Shown piece after piece: positions 45,080 to 52,943 of a stretch of 57,798 nt of DNA. Under the pieces are notes generated by a model. It saw nothing but the letters and a program-made list of their open reading frames with translations, searched no databases and was not told the DNA's origin. Made by a program: the position numbers and the translations under genes. Numbering within the stretch: the first letter of the stretch is position 1; the number at the start of each line of letters is the position of its first letter. This stretch comes from Phyllobacterium chamaecytisi (GTDB lineage Bacteria; Pseudomonadota; Alphaproteobacteria; Rhizobiales; Rhizobiaceae): contig NZ_JAIQWW010000028.1 of assembly GCF_020164455.1 (NCBI RefSeq), forward strand, positions 1 to 57,798, read 5' to 3'.

Positions 45080-45115
45080 CCCGATCAGCTGGAAGGGTAA
45101 ATTCAGCTGATCGGG
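45080..45115 (-). terminator. Strong Rho-independent terminator
   Basis: A perfect 12-bp stem (CCCGATCAGCTG / CAGCTGATCGGG) with a 12-nt loop. On the minus strand it overlaps the stop codon of the small gene at 45103-45288 and is followed by TTTAATTT, so it should end that transcript. Confidence 0.7.
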
Positions 45116-45288
45116 CTATTGTTGGCGCCACCGCCGCCTCCGCCTTTGCCGCCATCTTTTGCCAAGGCCGTTAGTGTTTGAAACTCAAGGGAGTGATTTT
45201 CGAGTGTCACTTTATAGGGCATTGTGACGAGGCCCAGCGCCAGGACCGCGCTGCAAAGAATTGGAACCGGCTTAGTACGGATGAGCAT
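45103..45288 (-). CDS. Small secreted/membrane protein with Gly-rich tail
   Basis: A 61-aa protein from the ATG at 45288. It has an N-terminal hydrophobic segment (VPILCSAVLALGLVTM), a short middle part and a C-terminal Gly run (DGGKGGGGGGANN). Similar short proteins occur across Rhizobiales. Its stop lies in a terminator stem. Function unknown. Confidence 0.6.
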   Translation of the reverse strand: MLIRTKPVPILCSAVLALGLVTMPYKVTLENHSLEFQTLTALAKDGGKGGGGGGANNSPIS

Positions 45289-45482
45289 CGGCGCCTCCTA
45301 CATGCCGTGGGATTAGAGTGGTATCATCGACATCGCTTCGAACCTGGTGGCATAAATAGCTCGATGCGCGACTGTCAACAGTTCCATGCCGATATGACCC
45401 TGATCAAAACCATTGCTGCATCATGACAAGACTTTGGTCTTACTCCTGAGCTGCCATACGTCTCATCCTGCATAGGTCTGAA

Positions 45483-45518
45483 GACCAAACGTGGAACGGG
45501 TGCCTCCGTTCCACGTTT
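45483..45518. repeat. Perfect 15-bp inverted repeat upstream of the sugar transferase gene
   Basis: CCAAACGTGGAACGG (45483-45497), loop GTGCCT, CCGTTCCACGTTTGG (45504-45518). It is perfectly complementary. No T tract follows on either strand. It lies about 160 bases upstream of the sugar transferase start, in a region without a gene. It could be an operator, an RNA attenuator stem or an insertion scar. Confidence 0.7.
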
Positions 45519-45675
45519 GGCGTGCGGCAGCCCGACTGGTCCGAAGCATTGGGACGACATCTGCAAAGTCAAATTCCATCCGTCTGCCGTGCTGGAGGCT
45601 TTGCCTAGCCGTCCCTGACACGAAGCCTGCAACCAAGCCGAACTTCGTGGATCACAGATTCGAAAGGAACTTCTC

Positions 45676-46353
45676 GTGAATACCAAACTCATTCGGCAGT
45701 CGGACGAATTGGCAAGTCTGCCGGTTGGAGGGTTCTTGAAACGATCGTTCGATGTGTTGATCGCGATCCTTGCCCTCATCCTGCTCAGCCCGCTGTTTAT
45801 ACTGCTCTCCTGTCTGGTTAAATTGTCGGATGGTGGACCTGTTCTCTATGGCCATCGCCGCATCGGGCGTGGCGGGAATGCGTTCTATTGCCTCAAATTT
45901 CGTACCATGGTTACAGACGGTGATGCCGTCCTTGAAGCCCATTTCGCTGCAAATCCGGAGGCACACGCAGAATGGTTGGCGGCGCGAAAACTGCAGGTCG
46001 ATCCACGGGTCACAACTGTCGGCATCGTGTTGCGGAAATTGAGCCTCGACGAATTGCCTCAGCTGGTTAACATTCTTCGCGGCGAGATGAGTCTGGTTGG
46101 GCCGCGTCCTGTAGTGAAGGACGAGATCGAGCTCTATGGTTCCGCCGCAACCTACTATTTCAAATCGCGCCCGGGCCTGACTGGCGTGTGGCAAATCAGC
46201 GGACGCAATGATGTCAATTATGACGAACGGATAGCTTTCGATAAGCATTACGTTGAAAACTGGTCCTTTCAGAAAGATATCATAATCATTCTCAAGACCA
46301 TTCCCGCCGTATGTGCGTCTCGCGGATCGTACCGAAGCGGTTCGGTAGGTTAA
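45676..46353 (+). CDS. exoY: Undecaprenyl-phosphate sugar transferase (ExoY-type)
   Basis: A 225-aa protein starting with GTG 45676 (AAGGAAC upstream). One N-terminal membrane helix (FDVLIAILALILLSPLFILL) precedes the catalytic domain: KFRTMVTDGD, LRKLSLDELPQLVNILRGEM, LVGPRP and SRPGLTGVWQISGR, the standard bacterial sugar transferase motifs. ExoY starts exopolysaccharide assembly by moving galactose-1-phosphate to undecaprenyl phosphate. It is isolated from other polysaccharide genes, so it may be a spare or regulatory copy. Confidence 0.9.
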   Translation: MNTKLIRQSDELASLPVGGFLKRSFDVLIAILALILLSPLFILLSCLVKLSDGGPVLYGHRRIGRGGNAFYCLKFRTMVTDGDAVLEAHFAANPEAHAEWLAARKLQVDPRVTTVGIVLRKLSLDELPQLVNILRGEMSLVGPRPVVKDEIELYGSAATYYFKSRPGLTGVWQISGRNDVNYDERIAFDKHYVENWSFQKDIIIILKTIPAVCASRGSYRSGSVG

Positions 46354-46375
46354 CCTCTTGGGAGAAGCGCGACCC

Positions 46376-46680
46376 GTGCGAAAATCGGACACATTAGATG
46401 AAGCAGGAAATGCGCCAACGAAAGACGGCCGAACCGGCTATGTCTCCGGCCCGCCGTCTGAAGTCAAAGGCGCGGTTAAAAGTCATGAGGCGGTCTACAG
46501 AAATCCAGCGCCATATCTACTACATAAGCAGCTTGTCGACGCTCAGCTTGCAGCTGTGGCGGCACAGCAGGCAGCGACAGCCGAGATGAGAAACAAAGAT
46601 GTACTGGTCCCACTATAGGCGTCTTCCTGACTGCCCTGATTGCGCTTGGGATCGCCATCGTACAGCAGATGAATAGCTAA
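46376..46680 (+). pseudogene. Small membrane-anchored protein gene with frameshift
   Basis: GTG 46376 (GGGAGAAG upstream) encodes a charged, Ala/Gln-rich helical protein (HKQLVDAQLAAVAAQQAATA). The given frame stops at 46618 without an anchor. Shifting one frame near 46603 gives TGPTIGVFLTALIALGIAIV, QQMNS and a stop at 46680, a clear C-terminal membrane helix. The gene has probably lost its anchor by a small indel. The next gene starts 12 nt later. Confidence 0.5.
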
Positions 46681-46691
46681 GGGGGCCGGAA

Positions 46692-47207
46692 ATGGTTGTA
46701 GGTATTGGCGAGGCTTACGGGGCACTGAAAGTTGCCTTTGATATTGCCAAAGGCATCAAAGATATAAGCGACAAGGTCGCACTTAATAACGCGGTGATTG
46801 AGCTTCAGGGGAAGATACTCGAGGCACAAGCGGCCACACTTTCAAGCGCTGACCGGGAACGGGAACTCGAAGAGAAAATGACTGACCTCAAACGGCAGCT
46901 TTTTGTTTACGAGGATTGGGACGAGATTGCCGCCAACTACGTAATCATGGACTATGGTGGGAACACATATGCTTACGAGTTCGTGGTAGACCCCAGCGAA
47001 CCGTCAAACGCGCCTCATAGAGCCTGTCCGAATTGTTTTGGCCAGCGCAAAAAATCCATTCTGCAATTCACACTACGCGACCCTTATCAGCGCGATCATT
47101 ACAAGTGTCACGCATGTGGGGACACATTTCTATTCGGCGCAAGCCAAAATCCGCCGTCCGTCCATACCCGAGCAGTATTAATGACCTTTATAATCTGCAT
47201 GGTGTGA
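46692..47207 (+). CDS. Coiled-coil plus zinc-ribbon protein
   Basis: A 171-aa protein with GGGGGCCGGAA before the ATG. Residues ~1-75 form helices and a coiled coil (NNAVIELQGKILEAQAATLS, RERELEEKMTDLKRQL). Residues ~105-150 hold a zinc ribbon (ACPNCFGQRKK ... YKCHACGDTFLFG). Such combinations are common in prophage and island genes of unknown role. It may form a unit with the preceding broken membrane protein gene. Confidence 0.65.
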   Translation: MVVGIGEAYGALKVAFDIAKGIKDISDKVALNNAVIELQGKILEAQAATLSSADRERELEEKMTDLKRQLFVYEDWDEIAANYVIMDYGGNTYAYEFVVDPSEPSNAPHRACPNCFGQRKKSILQFTLRDPYQRDHYKCHACGDTFLFGASQNPPSVHTRAVLMTFIICMV

Positions 47208-47303
47208 CATGCTCGGGGATAGGCTTTTTTTTTGGGACAGGGGTGTCCCACCGTAGTGTCCCAACTTATTCGTCTGCATATTCTAGCACCGCAATGCCTT
47301 GCA

Positions 47304-47725
47304 ACGCTGCACCTGCGCGGCGATTGGGATTGATCCTCAGGTTTTATCTGTTAGCCCGCTCGAAGCCTTCGTTCCATTGCTTCCAGTGACGTGAGTTTTC
47401 GCGGTACGGATTGTCCAGCTTGACGCCAGTTTCTCTTGAGCGGCGAGCGTCTCTCAGCCCATTGTTGTAAGGGACACCCTGCCTCCGGTCGATTTCGGGT
47501 TTTGGTTCGATCGCTCCGAGTTTGATCGAAGCTTTGACTACGGCCATGAGTGCGTCGAAGTGCTGTTTGAGGTTCATCTTTTCAGAATACTAATCTGTAA
47601 CGATGGAACAATAGGTGCCCAATGCGTTGAACCCAAGGTGAACCCGAACCGGCGATGACAAATCCCATCCTTGTTACGCACAAAGGAACATGGACTGATG
47701 CTTGCTGGCAGGCGCATCGCGGCTC
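47304..47725. repeat. Long dispersed repeat, copy B
   Basis: Counterpart of 14611-15038. Both of its genes are intact here: the Rmf-like gene on the minus strand and a 76-aa protein gene on the plus strand. It is probably closer to the ancestral state than copy A. Confidence 0.85.
47344..47577 (-). CDS. Rmf-like (ribosome modulation factor family) small protein, copy B
   Basis: A 77-aa protein from the ATG at 47577. It differs from copy A at only a few residues (LGAIEP for PGAAKP, KLDNPY for KLVNPY) and lacks the last three. The Rmf-type pattern (NNGLRDARRSRETG, NPYRENSRHWKQWNEGFERA) is fully kept in both copies, which suggests selection on the protein. The expected role is ribosome hibernation or a related ribosome/RNA-binding task; this is inference from weak family resemblance. 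Confidence 0.6.
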   Translation of the reverse strand: MNLKQHFDALMAVVKASIKLGAIEPKPEIDRRQGVPYNNGLRDARRSRETGVKLDNPYRENSRHWKQWNEGFERANR

Positions 47726-47885
47726 CTATATCGGCGTCAAGGCGACCGGTGAGACCTATGACCCGTTCTTCCATGGCATCATTGAGCCAGGCGCCAGGCA
47801 CCGTCACGAAGTGGTTCAAGCCGTCATGAACCGTCGCCGCATTCTTGCACTCGTCGCCATTTGTCTGTGTATTGCGCTCAGCTGA
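47655..47885 (+). CDS. Small hypothetical protein, divergent from Rmf-like copy B
   Basis: A 76-aa protein (MTNPILVTHKGTWTDACWQA) with a C-terminal hydrophobic stretch (RRRILALVAICLCIALS). It is divergent from the Rmf-like gene with a 77-base gap that should hold both promoters. A truncated copy lies at 14961. Its end overlaps the VOC gene's end on the other strand by 8 bases. Function unknown. Confidence 0.5.
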   Translation: MTNPILVTHKGTWTDACWQAHRGSYIGVKATGETYDPFFHGIIEPGARHRHEVVQAVMNRRRILALVAICLCIALS

Positions 47886-48315
47886 GTTCTTGGGCGAGTC
47901 CGATGAGGAGCCCTCCGGGCCCGCGGATGTAGCACAACCGGTACACGTCTTTATATTGGACTACTTCGCCTACAAGCTGCGCGCCGCGCGTGCGGAGCCT
48001 TTCAAGCGTCTCGTCGACGTCATCTACAGTGAACATGACGCGTAGGTAGCCGAGGGCGTTAACCGGGGCGTTCCTATGATCTGCGACGACAGGAGGCCTG
48101 ACGAAACGTGAGAGCTCGAGTCGGTTGTGGCCGTCAGGTGCGCGCATCATGGCAATCTCGACCTGCTGATCGCCCAACCCAGTGACACGTCCGGCCCATT
48201 CTCCTTCGATAGTGGCTCGCCCTTCGAGCTCAAGACCGAGTTCGCTAAAGAAATCAATCGTCGTTTCGAGGTCTTCGACGACGATTCCTACGTTGTCCAT
48301 CCGCTTGAGCGCCAT
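47878..48315 (-). CDS. VOC-family (glyoxalase/dioxygenase-fold) protein
   Basis: A 145-aa protein with two beta-alpha-beta-beta-beta modules. The first has NVGIVVEDLETTIDFFSELG and the metal-type His in DGHNRLELSRF; the second has GYLRVMFTVDDVDETLERLR and ends with YIRGPGGLLIGLAQEL. The C-terminal metal Glu position reads as Ile/Gly, so metal binding and activity are uncertain. The family includes glyoxalase I, fosfomycin resistance proteins and dioxygenases; the substrate is unknown. Confidence 0.88.
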   Translation of the reverse strand: MALKRMDNVGIVVEDLETTIDFFSELGLELEGRATIEGEWAGRVTGLGDQQVEIAMMRAPDGHNRLELSRFVRPPVVADHRNAPVNALGYLRVMFTVDDVDETLERLRTRGAQLVGEVVQYKDVYRLCYIRGPGGLLIGLAQELS

Positions 48316-48515
48316 GTCTCCAGTCTCCTAGATGCCCTTCCAATCTACAAGTCGTCTAGCCTAACAACAAAAGCTTGTGCAAGGTGGGGTACCGGATCGC
48401 TGAAAACAGTCGCCGCGAAATGTAATGGGAAGCCATGACCCGCCATAAGCGATGGCAACTTTTATCAATGAAGCTGCCGAGTTCTTCAACCTTGATATCC
48501 GGCAGGATGGGGAAA

Positions 48516-49250
48516 TCAGGCGCTGGGGTAGAGTGTTGGTCCCGAACGCTTCAGATGGCACAGCAACACATAGATGAAGACCAGCATCCCGGCCATTTCG
48601 AGACCTTCCTCGAGGTTCGTCAGTATTCGGTAACGAAATGATTCAATCCCTTCAACTTCAGCAACGCTGCCGCCAATCATCTCGAATCCGACGGCACCGC
48701 CAAGGAAGATGAGAGCTGAAAGCACGAGGAGCCCCGCGAGCGTCAACGGAAACGACCTGATGAAGGGAATAAAGGCCGCAAGACCGATCAGGCTGAGGAT
48801 ACCAGCTGGCGCTGCCCAGGCAAAATACATCAGGCCAGTGTGCTCTATCCTTCCGGACAAAGCGGCAGAAATCTTTTCATGAATACCGGCGAACTCGTCG
48901 AACGAAAGCAACAGAAAAAGTACTGTGAGCGCATACCAGTGGTATTTAAACCTGCTACCGCACATGGCTGCGTCCCTGCTTGCCAGAAAAAGCAACCATG
49001 CTGCGGAAAACGCTACCACCACCGAAAGCCACGTAAACGCACTTTCCTCGGAGTCGACGTCGAGCAACCATATCTTGTTGGAAAGTTCCGGCTTGGCACC
49101 AGAATAGAGGATCAGATCCTGCATAAAACCTGCACCGAGCAGCAACGCCGAAACGGCACAGGCCAACGCAAACACCCGGCCCGGCTTCACAAGCGTGCGC
49201 GCTCTTAACGGAATGTCGCTATTGGCCACATCAGTGAGCCGGACACTCAT
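48516..49250 (-). CDS. Multi-pass membrane protein, unknown function
   Basis: A 244-aa protein with about six membrane helices (ALACAVSALLLGAGFM, TWLSVVVAFSAAWLLFL, WYALTVLFLLLSFDEFAGIH, FAWAAPAGILSLIGLAAFI, LTLAGLLVLSALIFLGGAVGF, MAGMLVFIYVLLCHL). Polar residues inside helices (SFDEFAGIHE; ILTNLEEGLEMAG) recur in a symmetric way. This pattern is seen in uncharacterised multi-pass proteins of Rhizobiales. No family function known. Confidence 0.75.
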   Translation of the reverse strand: MSVRLTDVANSDIPLRARTLVKPGRVFALACAVSALLLGAGFMQDLILYSGAKPELSNKIWLLDVDSEESAFTWLSVVVAFSAAWLLFLASRDAAMCGSRFKYHWYALTVLFLLLSFDEFAGIHEKISAALSGRIEHTGLMYFAWAAPAGILSLIGLAAFIPFIRSFPLTLAGLLVLSALIFLGGAVGFEMIGGSVAEVEGIESFRYRILTNLEEGLEMAGMLVFIYVLLCHLKRSGPTLYPSA

Positions 49251-49342
49251 CGATCACCTGATTTGCATGCACTTGACATGTCACAAAACCATCACAAATC
49301 TGTCGCATTCCTTAGTTGATGGTCAACGCATGGAGACAGCAA

Positions 49343-49462
49343 ATGGCTCCCTTCGGAGGACATTTAAATTTGACGGTCGGTGTAGCCGTGCTGGCGACGC
49401 TGATGCTACTTACCGTGCTCGTCGTGGCTCTGGACATCGAGATTGCGCTGCCGAGAGGCTGA
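49343..49462 (+). CDS. Membrane microprotein (39 aa)
   Basis: ATG 49343 has GGAGA 7 nt upstream. It encodes MAPFGGHLNLTVGVAVLATL and then MLLTVLVVALDIEIALPRG: one membrane helix with short polar ends. Too short to be confident, but the ribosome-binding site and helix are clear. Confidence 0.45.
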   Translation: MAPFGGHLNLTVGVAVLATLMLLTVLVVALDIEIALPRG

Positions 49463-49523
49463 CAGGGCGTGCACTCGTTATGAGAACCAGCATTGTTGCG
49501 GATTCTTCCGCACAGTGCCCATG

Positions 49524-49664
49524 TTATTTGTCGGTTTCATGCTCGACGCAATAAGCGACGAATTCTCCGCGTGTCATAGTGCCATGACAGTCTAAATCAA
49601 CTTTGCTGGTGTTGTGCTCGTGGACCGCGGCACATGCCTTTTGGATGCCGTCTGAGCCATTTCA
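49524..49664 (-). pseudogene. EF-hand-like protein fragment
   Basis: The minus-strand frame ends KVDLDCHGTMTRGEFVAYCV and stops at 49524. This looks like one EF-hand loop (D-x-D-x-x-G-x-x-T...E) followed by its helix. No start codon or signal peptide is found in the frame, so it is probably the 3' end of a lost calcium-binding protein gene. Confidence 0.35.
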
Positions 49665-49719
49665 GATTGTCATCTCAATTCTGACCCAGGGTGCCTACGT
49701 CACCGTTTGGCCGCCCGGG

Positions 49720-49991
49720 GTAGGCCCTCGACAGGAAGCGAGTTTCTTCGCGAAGTCTGCGCGAGCTGTTCTCACTTGAATCAATGCCGCCCGCTTCCTC
49801 TGCAATGACGATGTCAGCTTTTGGTGAATCGGCGTGATTGTAGGAATGGCCGAAATGCGGGCGCGGAGCAGCCGTTCGATCGAACCCGAAGAGACCGCCG
49901 ATCTGGTGGCATATGTGGCGAGTCCGCTGTCAGCGGCGACCAATGGAGCAGCGCTTCGTGTCGAGGGCGGGATTACCCCAACAATCGCATA
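49720..49991 (+). pseudogene. Short-chain dehydrogenase C-terminal remnant
   Basis: The end of the frame reads IEPEETADLVAYVASPLSAA and TNGAALRVEGGITPTIA, the standard C-terminus of SDR oxidoreductases. Just upstream, in other frames, are SEFFAKSARA-type pieces. The Rossmann and catalytic Ser-Tyr-Lys parts are absent. The next gene starts 10 nt later with its own ribosome-binding site, reflecting a former operon. Confidence 0.8.
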
Positions 49992-50001
49992 GGAGGCTAT
50001 C

Positions 50002-50297
50002 GTGGCCAGCGACACCGGGACGGTTAGGTCCACAAAGACTCCGACAGGCTATCTCATGGTATTGCTTCAAGGAGACAACATGTTTGTCCAACTTGAGGCG
50101 TTGATGGAGAGCGAAAAGATCCCCTCAGCGAGCTTCTCAGCCTTCGGTTTCGCAAAGATTGTAACTTTTGGCTTCTTCGATTTCGTCAAGAAACAATACG
50201 ATCCAGGATCGTTCGAGAACGTCGAGATGGCAAGCATTACCGGAACGCTGGCTTGGCAAGACGGCAAACCTTCAGTTCATGCGCACGGGGCTTGTGA
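50002..50297 (+). pseudogene. PPC-domain (DUF296) protein, 3' end lost to an IS
   Basis: GTG 50002 has AGGAGG 5 nt upstream. The frame reads GYLMVLLQGDNMFVQLEALM, then SASFSAFGFAKIVTFGFFDF and VEMASITGTLAWQDGKPSVH followed by AHG, the PPC/DUF296 fold used by AT-hook proteins and stand-alone bacterial proteins. At about 50297 the sequence changes abruptly to an IS5-type transposase in another frame, removing the last strands of the domain. Confidence 0.8.
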
Positions 50298-50745
50298 TAA
50301 GAGATTCGCAGCGGTACCCATCACGCGGTGGGCTGACGACCAAGATCCACGTCGTCGTCGATGCGCAAGGCCTCCCGATCCAGCTCTGTGTGACCGCTGG
50401 GCAGGCACACGACGGGCAGATCGCCGACACGCTCCTCGACCACCTCGGCCCGCGTACCATCGTGCTGGCAGACAAGGCCTATGACGCCGACCGCATCCGC
50501 GACTTAATCTAACGGCTCGGTGCCACGCCCAACATCCGCCTAAGAGCAACCGGCGCCGCAAACCTTGCTTTAGCAAGCGGTTCTACCACACCAGCGCGAT
50601 CTGATCGAGCGGTTCTTCTCCAAGCTAAAGCACTTCCGCCGCGTCACCACCCGCTACGACAAGCTCGCCGCCAACTTCGTCGCCATGGTCCAGCTTGCCT
50701 CAATGCGGCTTTGGTTGCGCGCTTATGAGTTTACGGCCTAATGCC
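50298..50745 (+). mobile_element. IS5-family transposase remnant
   Basis: The frame from about 50320 reads GGLTTKIHVVVDAQGLPIQL, then VTAGQAHDGQ and DKAYDADRIRDLI with a DDE-type Asp pair. After a frameshift near 50512 it continues LIERFFSKLKHFRRVTTRYD, LAANFVAMVQLASMRLWLRA and YEFTA-stop. The N-terminal part is gone. The segment begins inside a PPC-domain gene. The GAGTTTACGGCCTAATG at the right end may be the terminal inverted repeat. Confidence 0.8.
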
Positions 50746-50786
50746 GCATCGACCACCAAATAAAGGCCGACCTGCGGGCGCGGCGC

Positions 50787-51857
50787 CTATTCCGCTGCTT
50801 CGCCGAGCAGCGGATAGTCGTTGTATCCGGTCTCATCGTCCATGTAGATCGTCTCGGACTTGATCGCGTTGAGCGCCGCACCACGCCGGAAGCGCTCCAC
50901 AAGGTCGGGATTGGCGATAAACAAGCGACCGAAGGCGGCGGCATCTGCCTCGCCACGTTCGATGGCCTGTTGCGCGCTGTCCTGCGTGAGGCCCTCGTTG
51001 ACGATGTAGGTGCCCTTGAAGAGCCGTCGCACGTCCCGGCCGATCTGCTGGTCGCCGCGATCGAGTGCCTCGCGGGCGAAGATGAAGGCGATCTTCCGTG
51101 CGCCAAGCTGGTCGGCGACGTAGCTGAAGAGCGCGCGGGGGTCGGTATCGCTCATCGAATAGCTGCTCGACATGAGATTGAGGTGCACGCCTATCCTGCC
51201 CGCAGGCCATACCGTCAGTAGCGCATCCACTGTTTCCATGAGGAAGCGGGCCCGGTTCTGGATGGGGCCGCCGTAGCGGTCGGTTCGCTTGTTCGAGCCA
51301 TCATGCAGGAACTGATCGAAGAGGTAGCCATTGGCGGCGTGAAGTGCCGCCCCATCGAAACCGGAACGCAGCGCGTTTCCGGCCGCGACCCGAAAGTCCT
51401 CTACGAGGCCTGGGATTTCGTCGGTTTCCAACGGCCGCGGAACCGGATATGGGCGCTTCGGATTGAGGCGGTTCACCTGACCCTCCGGTGCGATCGCGCT
51501 CGGAGCGACGGGCAGCCTGCCGTCATGATAGACCGGGTCTGAGACCCGGCCGACGTGCCAGAGTTGAGCGACGATGAGGCCACCGGCGTCATGAACAGCC
51601 GACGTCACGCTGCTCCAGCCGGCGATCTGCGCGGGCGACCAGAGCCCGGGAGTGTCGAGGTAGCCAACGCCCTGCGGCGTCACCGAGGTCGCCTCGGTAA
51701 TGATCAGGCCGGCGCTTGCCCGCTGGACATAGTGTTTCACGTTGATGGGCCCGGGACTGCGCTCGTTGAAATTGCGCATCCGTGTCAGTGGTGCCATGAC
51801 GATCCGGTTCTTTAGCTGCAGGTCGCCGATCTGGACGGGGTCGAAGAGAGTGGCCAT
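50787..51857 (-). CDS. Old-yellow-enzyme family FMN ene-reductase
   Basis: A 356-aa protein from the ATG at 51857 (AAAGGCAAACC upstream). The TIM-barrel shows LKNRIVMAPLTRMRN, LIITEATSVTPQGVGY, QLWHVGRVS, the proton-donor region FDGAALHAANGYLFDQFLHD and NKRTDRYGG, with the FMN phosphate site near the end. It matches NemA/alkene reductases, which reduce activated C=C bonds, nitro groups and electrophiles using NADPH. It is the last gene of a four-gene minus-strand cluster. Confidence 0.93.
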   Translation of the reverse strand: MATLFDPVQIGDLQLKNRIVMAPLTRMRNFNERSPGPINVKHYVQRASAGLIITEATSVTPQGVGYLDTPGLWSPAQIAGWSSVTSAVHDAGGLIVAQLWHVGRVSDPVYHDGRLPVAPSAIAPEGQVNRLNPKRPYPVPRPLETDEIPGLVEDFRVAAGNALRSGFDGAALHAANGYLFDQFLHDGSNKRTDRYGGPIQNRARFLMETVDALLTVWPAGRIGVHLNLMSSSYSMSDTDPRALFSYVADQLGARKIAFIFAREALDRGDQQIGRDVRRLFKGTYIVNEGLTQDSAQQAIERGEADAAAFGRLFIANPDLVERFRRGAALNAIKSETIYMDDETGYNDYPLLGEAAE

Positions 51858-51907
51858 TGGTTTGCCTTTCATGCGTATGGTAGAGTGGGAGCCAAGAGCG
51901 GCAGCAA

Positions 51908-52894
51908 TCACGTGGTGAGGATGATCTTGCCTACATGTTCGCCTGCTTCGAGCCTGGCATGCGCCTGAGCAGCTTGCTTGAGCGGGAACGTCTGGTTGAT
52001 GATGCAGTCGATTTGCCCCGCCTCGACCATCGGCCAAACATGATGCTCGACTTGTGCCGCGAGGCGCGCTTTCTCTTCCGGGCTACGAGACCGGAGAGTG
52101 GAACCGGTGATGATCAGACGCTTCTGCATCAGATCTGGAAGTGACAGCTCCACCTTTGCGCCAGCTTGAAAGGCGATCTGCACCAGACGGCCCATTGGCC
52201 TGAGGGCGCGGAGGTTCCTTTCAAAATAGGAGCCGCCGACCATATCGAGGACGACATCGACTCCGCCGTACGCACCTGCGACATCTACGAAGTCATCAGC
52301 AGTCGCGTCCACAGCTATGTCGGCTCCCAGACTTAGCGCCTGGGTTACCTTCTGAGCCCCCCGTCCGGTCGCTATCACGCGAGCTCCAATAGCCTTCGCC
52401 ATCTGAATCGCCATCACGCCGATACCCGAGGTCGCTCCATGGATCATAAAGGTTTCGTTACGCTTCAACATTCCTTGCTCGATGACGTTCGCGTACACCG
52501 TAAGGGCCACCTCCGGAAGAGAACAAGCCTGCAAGAAATCAAGCCCCCGTGGTACAGGGAGAGTGAGACCCTGATCTGCGATGGCATATTCAGCGTATCC
52601 GCCGCCGCCCAGCAAAGCCGCGACCCGGTCGCCAACCCTCCATCTGTTCACCGCAGTGCCCACTGCCGCGATCTCTCCCGACACCTCAAGGCCGAGCGTT
52701 TTTGAAGCGCCTGGCGGCGGTGGGTACAGGCCCATGCGCTGGAAGACATCAGGTCGGTTAACACCCGCCGCGCGGACTTTAATCAGCACTTCTCCTGACT
52801 GGGGTACGGGGACTGGTATCTTGACAAGCTTCAACGCCTCGGCAGGCCCAGTGCCACCTGCGACCGCGACGGCTTTCATCGAACTAGATATCAT
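51908..52894 (-). CDS. NAD(P)H:quinone oxidoreductase (zeta-crystallin-like MDR)
   Basis: A 328-aa medium-chain dehydrogenase without the structural zinc loop. GVNRPDVFQRMGLYPPPPGA, LGLEVSGEIAAVG and VGDRVAALLGGGGYAEY are followed by the Rossmann motif GATSGIGVMAIQMAKAIGA and GRLVQIAF. This is the PIG3/QOR-like branch acting on quinones or enones. It starts 50 nt after the alpha/beta hydrolase gene ends. Confidence 0.93.
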   Translation of the reverse strand: MISSSMKAVAVAGGTGPAEALKLVKIPVPVPQSGEVLIKVRAAGVNRPDVFQRMGLYPPPPGASKTLGLEVSGEIAAVGTAVNRWRVGDRVAALLGGGGYAEYAIADQGLTLPVPRGLDFLQACSLPEVALTVYANVIEQGMLKRNETFMIHGATSGIGVMAIQMAKAIGARVIATGRGAQKVTQALSLGADIAVDATADDFVDVAGAYGGVDVVLDMVGGSYFERNLRALRPMGRLVQIAFQAGAKVELSLPDLMQKRLIITGSTLRSRSPEEKARLAAQVEHHVWPMVEAGQIDCIINQTFPLKQAAQAHARLEAGEHVGKIILTT

Positions 52895-52943
52895 GGGCCC
52901 ATTACTTCCTTGCTTGACCGAAATTCAACATTCGAAACAAGTT

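Noticed and set aside
47225..47250. Poly-T run next to a TGGGACA hairpin as a terminator
   Set aside because: The T run lies before, not after, the hairpin on the plus strand, and reads as A on the minus strand, so the order is wrong for intrinsic termination.
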